The notes under the pieces: model-generated
Database searches by the model: none
Told to the model about the DNA's origin: nothing
The model's input: only the letters and a program-made list of their open reading frames with translations
In this document: positions 16,501 to 24,800 of the stretch, one piece after another
Layout of the letters: each line of letters opens with the position of its first letter
How positions within the stretch are numbered: the stretch's first letter is position 1
Made by a program: the position numbers and the translations under genes
From: a virus
Virus record (IMG/VR): IMGVR_UViG_3300030103_005040
Span: 1 to 44,066 of that record
Strand: one strand, 5' to 3'
DNA: 44,066 bases

Positions 16501-17749
16501 TTATTTTATCTTTAGTAACAGCATCGTTTTCAATATCAATATTAACAGCTGCTAATTCTTCTGCAGTAGCATTATCAACATAATCATTTAAAGATTTTTC
16601 GCTTACTTTTACGCCATTAACATAGTATTTAGGCGAGTTTTTAACAGTAGACACTGTACCTAAAGCTAAGTCTAAAGGAGCTTTACCCATGCCAGCAATA
16701 CCTTCTAATATTATTTCTTGCTCATTAAATTCTTGACCAGCAACAGTCATACCAGCAGCTTCACCAGCAGAACCACCAACAGCTTCTATAGTAGCAGCGG
16801 TTGCACCTCCAGCTGTTTTTGAAACAATGTTACCTGCTTTTGACGTTGCTTTTGTTACAGCTCCAGCTCCTTTTATACCTACTAAACTTGATACGCCTTC
16901 TACAGTTCCTATAGCAACACCTCTAAGAGTAGCTTTTCTTTTAATTGCTCCTCTAGCATCATCATCAGACATCACAGCTCTTATGTTATCTGGTGTAAAC
17001 TTTAAATTTCTTTTATTTAACTCTTCTTGTAGAAGTTCGTTAAAAGTCATCATTGTTTCTGCCGCAGTGTTAGCTGTGCCAAAAAAAGCTGCAGCGCCAG
17101 CCGGTATAGCTCCAACACCGCCTGTAGCAAGCCCTGTAGCGCCACCAGCAACAAGGCCGCTACCACCACCAATAGCTAATATTTCTTTATTTGTAAGGCC
17201 AGCCATGCTTTGAACCATAACTTGCGCAAAACCGTCTAGACCTTCTTCTCCTATAGCTGACAACGTAGACATAAATATGTTTTCGCCTTCGTCTCTACTT
17301 TTTTGATAAGACTTAGACCATTTTTCTAACTCTACAAGATTACCTTTTTTAGCAGCTTCATTAACAGCTTTTATATACGTTTCAAGCTCTTTGTCAGACA
17401 TGCTCGCGGCTTCTGACTTACTTGATATAGAATAAATATCTTGAGATGGAGAGTAAGCATCAGCACGAGAAAGTCCGCTAGAAAGCGCTTCGTTTAATTC
17501 GCTTATGCTAGGCAGAAGCCACTCTTTAGCAGTCTTAAACCAAGAAGAGTTTTGGTCTTGTGTTTGGTCAGGTGTATAAGCAGATTTAAAAGTATCAAAG
17601 TCTTGATTAAAAAATCCTTTTTCAGTAATAGCATCAAATACTTTTTTTTGATAATCTTCATCAAGCATGGCATTGTTAAAATCATCAAAAGAGTCATTTA
17701 TCAAGCGAGCATCAAATATACTTTGATATAGTTTTTGTAGATTATTCAT
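10523..17749 (-). CDS. giant multidomain internal/polyvalent protein with HELLH and HAD domains (2408 aa)
   Basis: Residues 1-80 are helical. A Gly/Ala-rich membrane-active-looking region spans about 190-370. HELLH at 575-579, followed by a QSEEMFTVFSDA segment, is a zinc-peptidase signature. Residues about 835-895 contain YINQRLNFRMGDVAK and SLDAPIDDSGRTAAELV, reminiscent of sigma-factor sequence. A HAD phosphatase-like domain (about 1510-1670) has DFDET at 1517-1521, ILTAR near 1595 and Asp1652-Asp1653. Residues about 1940-2180 form a conserved C-terminal region of large phage proteins (LPD38-like, from memory). The protein ends with Cys2383, Cys2393, Cys2404 and His2407, a small zinc-knuckle pattern. 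KFS linkers precede or separate domains at 1149, 1482, 1507 and 1681. The layout fits polyvalent proteins ejected with phage DNA. It sits directly downstream of two internal virion proteins. Confidence 0.75.
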   Translation of the reverse strand: MNNLQKLYQSIFDARLINDSFDDFNNAMLDEDYQKKVFDAITEKGFFNQDFDTFKSAYTPDQTQDQNSSWFKTAKEWLLPSISELNEALSSGLSRADAYSPSQDIYSISSKSEAASMSDKELETYIKAVNEAAKKGNLVELEKWSKSYQKSRDEGENIFMSTLSAIGEEGLDGFAQVMVQSMAGLTNKEILAIGGGSGLVAGGATGLATGGVGAIPAGAAAFFGTANTAAETMMTFNELLQEELNKRNLKFTPDNIRAVMSDDDARGAIKRKATLRGVAIGTVEGVSSLVGIKGAGAVTKATSKAGNIVSKTAGGATAATIEAVGGSAGEAAGMTVAGQEFNEQEIILEGIAGMGKAPLDLALGTVSTVKNSPKYYVNGVKVSEKSLNDYVDNATAEELAAVNIDIENDAVTKDKINDIRLDSAIESQLDTRVTNVEDRAELLKLEKNLLKLGDKKTRSGQAEKKRIQSDIDNILKKYETAEVDASLDQAKQKVSEARLEKNISFAEKEGAKIGKKVNVLDNDAAAQEAYNQLLKEGKVKESKNVTGSDGFIVGDQIYINKEVASERGAISVGSHELLHGIIGNSFGKLDTDARAKLGKSFMNTLTRQQKRAVERRLKNSYGIEGDAVFQSEEMFTVFSDAIAKNEITFNEGVFSKIGNAIQEVLRKLSERGLISEDSFLFRKEFSNGRQAYNFLKEYNKNIKAGKLGERATAFAAVDQETTTTKASISNKAAEIQSKVDAIGQKAKTKAEFDAGPNIEAYNYLIDGDGLTGLIKARLAKQGIDTEGEDANVNGVPMADYIEDVKAKLIPDVLGFNPEKESTEQGKFGLSGYINQRLNFRMGDVAKSAKKTVTGRSLDAPIDDSGRTAAELVEGEADPTLAKLEEENLGFLYVNSQNRSQETEEDKNVLKSRYRHKLKNNDGSKLIGETQVESVREGVRTALRKLKADVTASKFLLNFENMVKKTMKNIVQKSIGSGASYRQFVLNNFENIIDFSTVQDLVAMERLVGKGKLKDGKKIFTVPIRRLTKQEDIQKAIDQGKLPPDAIGKSEEGVFLSEKRMPTQEELQAFFFGTNMQEVLGYELGASTLGTRKDGLSRMIVTELSQDAMMETMQEPKIMEELVAANPDIATEVMVNDIAVKVNRAPGLKFSQTAKQRSDYRKGLRILNAGNSEASAKFLEFAKNTDKETLNRVKDKFRKRQFEKYLQSDEVISQAELDEYGDDVALHKKYEIIAGKRLSSMLKELKLDNYIVEKPSETDNNQDVRVIDRTTGKVVLALEIKGDTARGVSVSVNYKKGKKVVASKEVYGDKQKAIENDIKKVFEDIITVAKEFDNNAVSYTEKENLEISYEAIQQVVRGSNNIHYLAYDIEQTITFKQFAEAYQQKQGKEGLKPSHAIDIKGRGLIDMSMQDASLKIEGLTKAEDIKTEIPLQIRIDFGKVKSNGMVTVSARIEPSLSALDIPAQNFSLLNKKDNKNVKSNIKFSKSKKLSVAQNITKASDQARTQAYFSKTKGASIFDFDETVGISENVIIATKDGVTKKILSDQWPFVGEDLANQGYEFDFTDFNKVTKGKPGPLLPKMKNQIKKYGPDNVFILTARAPESAEAIHAWLKSEGVNIPLKNITGLGNSTGEAKAMWVLDKYANEGYNDMYFVDDAITNVEAVQNIFDQLDIKGKSVQAKIKFSKTKKQNFDSILKRTVGIDQEIDPARAKIIGAKKGSKEFFIAPGADDFQGLMLRLAGKGAQGDSDVKFFKQVFFDPFNRAYRKLNSIQYNMMESYAQIRKEHKDVIKKLKKKFDNEFTNEDAIRIYLWDLQDLDVPGLTTAERKAIASKVANDADMVDYALKVRKSLQVEGDQYLAPTDTWTASSIKGDMYNSLNKVHRDGALKEWQENINELLDNEAQMAKLEAAMGTDYVESLKDMLYRMRTGKNRPTGQNASTNKALNWLQGSVGAIMFFNMRSAVLQTISTVNFINHTDNNIFAFAKAISNAPQFAKDFKMLFNSPQLKVRRSGLQQDIQTADLADSLSRGGGAANALAYLLKIGFTPTQIADSFAIAFGGAAFYRNRVSSLIKEGMTQDQAESQAMIDFQDITEESQQSSRPDRISKQQASPVGRLLLAFQNTPLQYNRIIKKAVTNIANKRGNIRDHLSRIAYYGAIQSLIFYSLQQALFAEDEPEEDQVPGSVKKEYAKGIKDGTINKYRYPDVTFYYADVKNKQRKESLVNSMADGWLRGSGVKGAMVSTFKNVVKSFMKESDKGYKADYFNTFVEVLNLSPQIGSKARKIKRATDTYKYNKDVMAEIGAFDIDNPVYPMTTSLIEGTTNAPVHRIYTKLDNLKEAFNEDNTAMQRTFVALGWNQWQMGIDTYKDVREAKEKIKEEKKAKKKQCRRILSSGKRCSIRTTNKSQLCYHHN

Positions 17750-17758
17750 GCAGAACTT

Positions 17759-19360
17759 TTATTTATCAATATTTAAAAGAAAATTGTTTTCTTCTTCTAC
17801 TTCCTCTTCTTTAATAGGTATACCTGCCGCTAGATGCATGGCTTTCTGAAGTCTTTCTGCTTCGGTGTCATCTCTATCACTAAAAGCCTTGTTGTCAAAC
17901 TCAAAAGTACTTAAATCTTCTACTTCGCCAGCTGGATTAGTGTATTTAACTCGTAGTACGTCATATCCAGCGTCTGTAAATTCAAAGCCATACTTACTAT
18001 ACTCTCTATTTAAAGTATTTATTACAAAGTCATCATCACCAAACTCAAATAAATGATCATCTTTCGACATAGGATCTTGAGTCGCAGGATTAGTAGCAAT
18101 CTGCCAACCTTTCTGCGTTATACCTGCAAACGGACTTTTAGCTATGCCAAATTGTTCTCCAGTACCAGTTTGGTCTACATATACCGCGTCATCGTTTAGC
18201 TTTGGCAGTAATTTTTTATTAAGACTACCAGTTGGTAAAGGCTTAGGTTTTTCAAGTGGAATTACTCCTTCTGTTGTTTCAGTTTTTTTAGCAGCTTGTA
18301 TTTTATTATATTGACTAGCAACTTTTTCTTTCATTTTGCTATGATACCAAGCAGAGAAGTGTTTTTTAACATTACCTTTTTTACCTGACTTTTCAGTGAA
18401 AGATCCATCAACCAAAACACCACCGTTTCTTATTCTCTCGTATTCTGCTTCTACTGCTTCCTTATCATTAACGTCAATACCTTGATCTTCATACCAAGAA
18501 TTAAACCAGTCGCTAGTATTGAAGCCCATAGTAACATCAGCCTCTTGATTATCAAATATAAATGATTTTAAGCCAGCTTCTTTAATACCATCCATGCTCC
18601 ACAAGTTGTTGATCTTAGTATGCAGTACAGCATCGTCTACAAATTGTGCGTTTATTACTTGGTCGTAAAGCTCAGCATGCTTTGTCATTACGATAGAATT
18701 AGTATAAGTAGGACCAGCAGCATCTAAGCTGGATATAGCTACAGGATCTTTATTAGGATCTTTAGGATCTTTCCAATGTAGTTTGCCATCAATATTTACA
18801 AAGTTAGTTTTATCACCGTTTTGAATTTCAGTATACATATCAAGCATTGACTCGCTCATGCCCTTAGTCAACTCTTGCACCCTGTTGTCTTTACGCATTA
18901 AGTTTCTAATGCCTAGCAGTTTTTTATTATCTTCTCTTAGCTGCGCGCTAGTTGTATTTATTTTGTTTAACTCGTTAGCAAGCTCTTGATACTTAGGATT
19001 ACGAATATCCATAAAAGACAACTGTCTGTTTATCTCTCTAAATTTTAAATTGTTTTCTTGCATGATGCTGTTTACAATATCGCCAGTACCGTCGTATAAT
19101 AATGATTCATCAATCTCTGGATTAGCAGCTATGTAAGCTGCAAGACCTGCTTTTTGTGCAGTCTCAGCTTTATTTTTTAGCTCAATAAAAGGCTGTGTAA
19201 AGCTTTTTATATTTGATAGCTTAGTTAAAGGTTGTAATGCCTCTTGTCTAGCGTTTGCTGATAACTTTTCAAATAATCCACTACCAGTAGACTTGCTTAC
19301 GTTTTTTGTTAAGTCTCCAAGAAAGTCTTGGCTTTTCATAAAATCTTTTTCTTCTGCCAT
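17759..19360 (-). CDS. internal virion protein, predicted (533 aa)
   Basis: A 533-residue soluble, largely helical protein starting MAEEKDFMKSQDFLGDL. Residues 90-170 have alternating charges and long helices (FREINRQLSFMDIRNPKYQE), the centre contains several Trp residues (ADVTMGFNTSDWFNSWYEDQ), and the C-terminus is acidic (KEEEVEEENNFLLNIDK). No catalytic motif is seen. It lies between a gp14-like protein and the giant multidomain protein, the place where podoviruses encode the set of internal core proteins that leave the capsid during DNA ejection (T7 gp14, gp15, gp16 order). The function is inferred from this position. Confidence 0.6.
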   Translation of the reverse strand: MAEEKDFMKSQDFLGDLTKNVSKSTGSGLFEKLSANARQEALQPLTKLSNIKSFTQPFIELKNKAETAQKAGLAAYIAANPEIDESLLYDGTGDIVNSIMQENNLKFREINRQLSFMDIRNPKYQELANELNKINTTSAQLREDNKKLLGIRNLMRKDNRVQELTKGMSESMLDMYTEIQNGDKTNFVNIDGKLHWKDPKDPNKDPVAISSLDAAGPTYTNSIVMTKHAELYDQVINAQFVDDAVLHTKINNLWSMDGIKEAGLKSFIFDNQEADVTMGFNTSDWFNSWYEDQGIDVNDKEAVEAEYERIRNGGVLVDGSFTEKSGKKGNVKKHFSAWYHSKMKEKVASQYNKIQAAKKTETTEGVIPLEKPKPLPTGSLNKKLLPKLNDDAVYVDQTGTGEQFGIAKSPFAGITQKGWQIATNPATQDPMSKDDHLFEFGDDDFVINTLNREYSKYGFEFTDAGYDVLRVKYTNPAGEVEDLSTFEFDNKAFSDRDDTEAERLQKAMHLAAGIPIKEEEVEEENNFLLNIDK

Positions 19361-19373
19361 AATTTAGTCTGTA

Positions 19374-20258
19374 TTATAAACGTGTTAAGCCTAAAGGCTT
19401 AAACAGCGAGCTTTCTCCATAATTAAATGTAGGATTATTTATGCCGCCAGTAACAAAATCTTGCGCTGGTGGTGGCGTTGACGCTGGACCTGCTCCACTT
19501 CCAAATGCTCCGCTAGCTACACCGCCAGCTATTGCACTACCTAAATTACCTAGTGAAGAGCTGAATTCTGATTGAGCTGCGTTTAACGCTTGGCTAGTTG
19601 CTGTTTGTCTGTCAGCTGATAAACCATACAGGCTAGCTATTCTATTCTGTTCTTGCTGCTGAACGTACATGTCGCCTTTTCTTCTCAACATATCTGCTTG
19701 ATTAGCACCTTGACGTTGCAGCATGTCTATTCTTTGAGCGTCTTGTCTTTGTAGTGAGTCTATTCTACTAGCCTCGCCTCTACGTCTTGTTTCACTAGCT
19801 TGTTCTTGTCTAGCAATATCTATAGAAGCTCGTCTTGCTTGTTCAGTGCCAATATTAGCTACTTGTTGTGCTAAACCAGCCACACCGCTACCACCAGCTA
19901 CTCCTCTTAAGTTTTGTAATATATTTGCTTGTTGTTGTTGTGATTGCTCACGCATAAAATCTGCTGCTTGAGTATTTACTTGTGGCTCTTCGTATACGTT
20001 TTCCATACCTGTAAACTGACTTTGTATGCCTTCGTATGGATTTGTTATTCCTTCGTATGGATTTGTAAACTCAATAGCGTTGTAAGCTTCTCTAGCTTCT
20101 GCTAATCTTTCTCTTGCTTCAGCATCTCTACGTCTAGAGTCTCTTCTAGCTTTACCCGCTCCAAACAGTCCCATTACAGAAGTACCTAAACTTATTGCTG
20201 TTACAGGATCTATTGGAAGTTTCAACGGACTTATTTTTTTTAAACCTACTATTGCCAT
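19374..20258 (-). CDS. gp14-like internal virion (ejection) protein (294 aa)
   Basis: Starts MAIVGLKKISPLKLPIDPVT with a short hydrophobic helix AISLGTSVMGLFGAG (residues 22-36), then a long Arg/Gln/Ala-rich coiled coil (residues about 38-215) with repeated RRxDAEA and QRQxAxRIDMLQRQ units, and ends in a Gly/Ser/Pro-rich tail. This layout, a membrane-active N-terminus followed by a coiled coil and glycine patches, matches T7 gp14-type ejection proteins, which form the outer-membrane part of the DNA conduit. A direct repeat encodes TNPYEGI twice (about residues 65-78). The position, just before two large internal proteins, agrees. Confidence 0.65.
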   Translation of the reverse strand: MAIVGLKKISPLKLPIDPVTAISLGTSVMGLFGAGKARRDSRRRDAEARERLAEAREAYNAIEFTNPYEGITNPYEGIQSQFTGMENVYEEPQVNTQAADFMREQSQQQQANILQNLRGVAGGSGVAGLAQQVANIGTEQARRASIDIARQEQASETRRRGEASRIDSLQRQDAQRIDMLQRQGANQADMLRRKGDMYVQQQEQNRIASLYGLSADRQTATSQALNAAQSEFSSSLGNLGSAIAGGVASGAFGSGAGPASTPPPAQDFVTGGINNPTFNYGESSLFKPLGLTRL

Positions 20259-20298
20259 ATTATTAAATTTATGTATTAATAGTTACATTTTTGACTTG

Positions 20299-20637
20299 TT
20301 ATTTACTACTTTCCGATACCTCTGCAGATACAGAAAACAATTTACCTTTATTATCAGAGTCTAACTCTAGCTTAACTCTAGCGTAATAGCCTTTTAAACC
20401 TGATGTATTTACTTTGTTGTTTTTTACAAACATTAAAAAATCACCTTCTTGAGGTGTTGCTGGAGTTTCAACTGTAGTTATTGTTGATCCACTAATGTTA
20501 GTTACTTCTCCAATTATTATAGGGTTATCTAAACTATTAGATATTGGACCTGCACCATTTAACGGCGCGTAATATAATGTATCACCTACTTGAAGCGAAT
20601 CATTTATCTTTATATTTTCGTTTAATTCAATTATCAT
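20299..20637 (-). CDS. small tail-associated protein (112 aa)
   Basis: A 112-residue beta-rich protein starting MIIELNENIKINDSLQVGDT with GDTLYYAPL and ISGSTITTVETPATPQEGDF, which looks like a small SH3- or OB-like barrel found in many phage structural proteins. It contains no signal peptide or catalytic motif. The start overlaps the stop of the 408-residue gene by four bases (ATGA). A short gene-free stretch of 40 bases follows before the gp14-like gene. The role is unknown; virion association is inferred from context. Confidence 0.6.
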   Translation of the reverse strand: MIIELNENIKINDSLQVGDTLYYAPLNGAGPISNSLDNPIIIGEVTNISGSTITTVETPATPQEGDFLMFVKNNKVNTSGLKGYYARVKLELDSDNKGKLFSVSAEVSESSK

Positions 20638-21860
20638 GATAATGTACCTGGCGTTATGAGATCGTCAATTTTTATGTTTATTGTTTTATTAGTCTGAGGA
20701 AACTGAGTTACTGTTAGCTGAGCATTGAAAGTAGCTGCTGTTGTTAATGTTTCTTTTCCGCTTTCAGACGTAAATGTTAACTTTGTACCTACAGTTAACG
20801 ATTGCGGAACATCGCAGGTTATTACACCATCACCGTCAGTTCCACCAGGATCTGGAGTAACTACATTAACATTGTTTGTACTAGAGTTGTTAACGCCTAT
20901 ACCTGTAAATCTAGCTCTACTTCCGCCGGGTATACCTTGAGTTGTAGTCACATTTATAGTAGTTCCAGATCCTCCAGCTCTAACATTTGTAGTTATTTCT
21001 GGTCTACCTGGATCTATAGAGCTTGAGTTTAAAGTAATGTTAGCTCCTATAGCTGAAGCTGCTAAAGATAAACCAATAGCTCTTAGCGTCATAGTTTCTC
21101 CATCTTCAAAAGGCACAATAGTACTAAATATAACTTGTTTAAGCTCTGTGTCTATAGCTTGTATAACGGTAGTAGAAGAAGGCGCTGTAGTTCCTTTGTG
21201 AAAAATTAAACGCATACCTACAACTAAATCTGTTACGTCTGAAAGTGTAGCTCTAGCACCAGCCACACCATCTCCAGAAGGATTACTAGATATAGTTTTA
21301 GTTGTGTCAAACTGAAAACTATTGTTGTTTAAAGTTGCTCCGTTTATAACAAATAAACCTTGACTATTACTGTCTGTAGTAGCGTTGTTTATAGTTCCTG
21401 ATATATTAACTATTTTTGAAGTTGACGTAGAAGGTGAACCTGTAGTTGTGGTGTTAGCTATTACCGGATCAGAAGCATATTTAGCTGTATTATCTGTAAT
21501 CAGGGCAAACGTTATTATAGAGTCAGATATAGATCCTATTTCTTCAACATAAACTCCACCAGAAATTACAGTATCTGTATAAGGCTTTGGGCTTACAATA
21601 ACAAAATACTTTACAGAACTGCCAGCTGGAAAGTGTATAAGCTTTGAAAAATTATCACTTGTTAACGTAACTTCTAGCTTGCTTTTAGTACTAAAGCTAG
21701 ATTCAAAACTACTTGTAACAAAGTTGTAAAATTTATTAGTACTACTAACAACTTGTATTGTTACTTGAGCGCCAACTTCACCTTGTATAGACAAAGATCT
21801 ATTTTCGCCAGCAGCGTTTAGATCAGTTGTTAATATTGATATGCTATTTATATTTGCCAT
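20634..21860 (-). CDS. beta-rich tail structural protein, predicted (408 aa)
   Basis: A 408-residue protein made almost wholly of short strands and Thr/Ser/Asn/Gly-rich loops, with at least three Ig- or fibronectin-like repeats suggested by spaced hydrophobic strand pairs (for example near residues 1-110, 150-250 and 270-400). It starts directly after the stop of the 2400-residue nozzle gene, with no spacer, implying coupled translation and a related role, perhaps an appendage attached to the nozzle. No enzyme motif is visible. I do not recognise a named family. Confidence 0.55.
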   Translation of the reverse strand: MANINSISILTTDLNAAGENRSLSIQGEVGAQVTIQVVSSTNKFYNFVTSSFESSFSTKSKLEVTLTSDNFSKLIHFPAGSSVKYFVIVSPKPYTDTVISGGVYVEEIGSISDSIITFALITDNTAKYASDPVIANTTTTGSPSTSTSKIVNISGTINNATTDSNSQGLFVINGATLNNNSFQFDTTKTISSNPSGDGVAGARATLSDVTDLVVGMRLIFHKGTTAPSSTTVIQAIDTELKQVIFSTIVPFEDGETMTLRAIGLSLAASAIGANITLNSSSIDPGRPEITTNVRAGGSGTTINVTTTQGIPGGSRARFTGIGVNNSSTNNVNVVTPDPGGTDGDGVITCDVPQSLTVGTKLTFTSESGKETLTTAATFNAQLTVTQFPQTNKTINIKIDDLITPGTLS

Positions 21861-24800
21861 TTATTCTTCGTCTACAATAATTTCATCGTACTCAACTTTA
21901 GCGATAACACCTAAGCCTTGTACGTTTAAACTTCCTATATCATCTGAGTTTGTATTATCAAAAGAACCTCCTCTTATATAGTTATAGTATTTACCTTCTT
22001 TTTTAATAAATTCTGGTATAGATCCTTTTTGCAAGTCAGTAACTATATTTGAAACAAACCAACCATCACTACTATTTAAGTTGTCGTAGTTTGCATCAGT
22101 AGCACCACCAACATGCTCAACATAACCGTTTCTTTTACCTGCACTACCTTCGTAGGATAATGTTTTAAAATCTTTTACTACAGGCGTAGAGTCGTTAAAT
22201 ATAAAATCAATAAAAGAATTTACTCTTGCTTGATCGTAAAAAACATTGTTATTAGTTTCTTGTTCGTGGTGTTTGTATATTGCTCCGTTATTAAATGTGT
22301 AATAATCTCCACCTAAACTTACCCCGCTCTCTGGAATAAATGATTTAAAACTTATCCAACCTTTAGCTTGTTCACTATAGCTTAACGTTTTTGGATTAAA
22401 ATCTTCATCTACTACAGGTATCATAGAAATGTTATCTATAGTTAAACTAGCTCCATTGTTCTGACCACCAAAAGCTCCAAAGTAAAAAACTAAAGTATTA
22501 TAATACACGCTTATACCTTGACCTGTTACAGCAGTAAATGTGTCGTCTATAGTAAAGTATTCATTAAAATGACTAACACCAGTCTGCGCTTGAGTAGGAT
22601 ATAAAGTTCTGTAATGGAAGCCTTTTCCTTGAGAGTTGAAGTAATATATTCTACAAAAAGAAGTTCCAGCGCTACCGTTACTATAATCAAACGAAAGATT
22701 ATATCTAGTACCAGTTCTTAAATTACCTAAGTTTTGTCTAGCATAAACGGCAGACGTTGAAGTTGGGTTAATATTGTCAAAAACTAAAGATCCACTATCC
22801 CAATATGCATCGTTTTGCTCGTTTTCATTGCTGTTGTTTTCGCTTTCAAAAGTCCAGCTATCTGCTCCACCGCCAGTAAATAGAGATGTAGCATCTTTTA
22901 TTGATATATTACTTACAGAGCCTTCAAAAGTGTTGTTGCCTGTTTGAGAAAACCTTAAAAAGTACGCGCCAGTTGTAGCAGCCGGATCTTCCGCTCCAAT
23001 GCTTGAACTATCTGGCTGAGAAACTATGGTTGGCGTATAATCAGGTGTAGTATTATAATTTATAACGTAATCTCCAGCTTCAGTAATGTTAGCTATAAAT
23101 CCAGCAGGTCCTGAGTCAGTTGGCACTTCAACTCTAACGTTTAAAGTTCCACTTATAGATCCTGTGTCTACATTATTTCCAACAGTGAAAGACAAATTAT
23201 ATCCAGCATAAGTAGGCTGTAAATAATCTGCGTCAGGATTAAACGCCGCAGGCGGTGCGCCAGTGTCACCAGCGTCGTTACCATTATAAAGGTTTGCAAC
23301 AAGATACTCTGGATTTTTAGTGTTAAATTGAACCGCGTTATTTTTAAAATACACCATCGGTCTAGCTCTTTCAGTTGTAGTATACTCATCGTCAACATAA
23401 AACTGTTCTATGTATTTGTAAGCCGCGTGGGGCATAGTATAGTTTTCGTTTTTTATTTCCCACTGACTAGGCTCTGACATAGTAGGTATATCTGTTATGT
23501 TGTATAGCCTAATTTTGTCTAAAGTAAATCCAGGATTCTCATCTTCACTAGTCCAACTGCGCAGCTTAAATGTAGGAAGATCTTGCTCAGCTTCAAATAT
23601 AGCTAGTAGTATAGGCGTATTAGATCCGTCCCAGTATCTAGTAGCAGGCATTAGTCTCAAATCATCACCTATTGTTCCTGCGCCAGATATTTGACCAAAA
23701 TGATAAGGTAAAAGCTCTCTAAACTCAGGGTCAGTGTGATTTTTACCAAAAAGATTGTTAGGGTTATCATTCGTATCATCAGCTGATATATCTGTACCGT
23801 AGTTGTATTCTAAAAATACATTATCAACTATAATACCATAGTTATCATAAATATCTGATATATTAGAAGCATCTACCTCTACCATATACCAATTTCCAGC
23901 TGTAATAGTGTCGTTTTCAGTTACAGCTTGCACGTGGTAAACACTTTCAGCTTCATCGTTTGGCACACGAGTTTTATTTGTTGTTTCATAAAAGTTTGTA
24001 GCAGCAATGTCAACTTCAGTAAAGTCTGCGCCACCAGTAAAAGCATTGTTAAGTAATTCTTCACCAAGAAGTGTTTCAACTAGTTCTACACCATCATCAA
24101 AAGAATCGTTAGCAATTATGTTTTCAGTATAACCTTCTCTTATAGTTAAATTATACTCTTGCTTATCTTCATCGTACGTCCCTAAGCACATAATATTGTC
24201 ATCTGCTAAATTATCACCAAACCAGTCTTTCATACCAGCGTCTGATATTGGAGTTAAACCGTCCATTGATAATCTTAGCACAGATCGTCTTTGCTTGTCT
24301 GTAAAGTAAGCTCTATATGATTCGCTAGCAAAAGACTCAGGATTTTTAGATATACCAAACTCACCTACAAATGGAGTGACTTGACCAAGCACTCTTTCGT
24401 TAGCAACTAGTTGAGGATTACCGTCAGCGTTAAATACAGCGTCTTTATTACTAAGAACTTTTACAACTCTGTCTTCACAGAACACTACTAAGTTAGTTTG
24501 TCTTTGAAATAACTTTTGTATACTACCGTACGTAGGATTTAAGTCTTTAGTTATCTTTTGAGCTTGTATAAACTGATTTAAATTATTAACACCAGTGTTA
24601 GAATTATATAGCCCAGAGAATATTAAACCGTGTTCTCTTATTTCTTCTCTATAAGGTTCATCTAACGTTGTAGATGCTCTAGCACCTGTTCTTATAGAAA
24701 CTCCGTTAAAATCATCTCTAACAGTGTTAGACTCAACACCATTATTAAAAGCAAATACATTGTAAAAATTTGAGTAATAAGGCAGTGATGGTGAAAGTTT

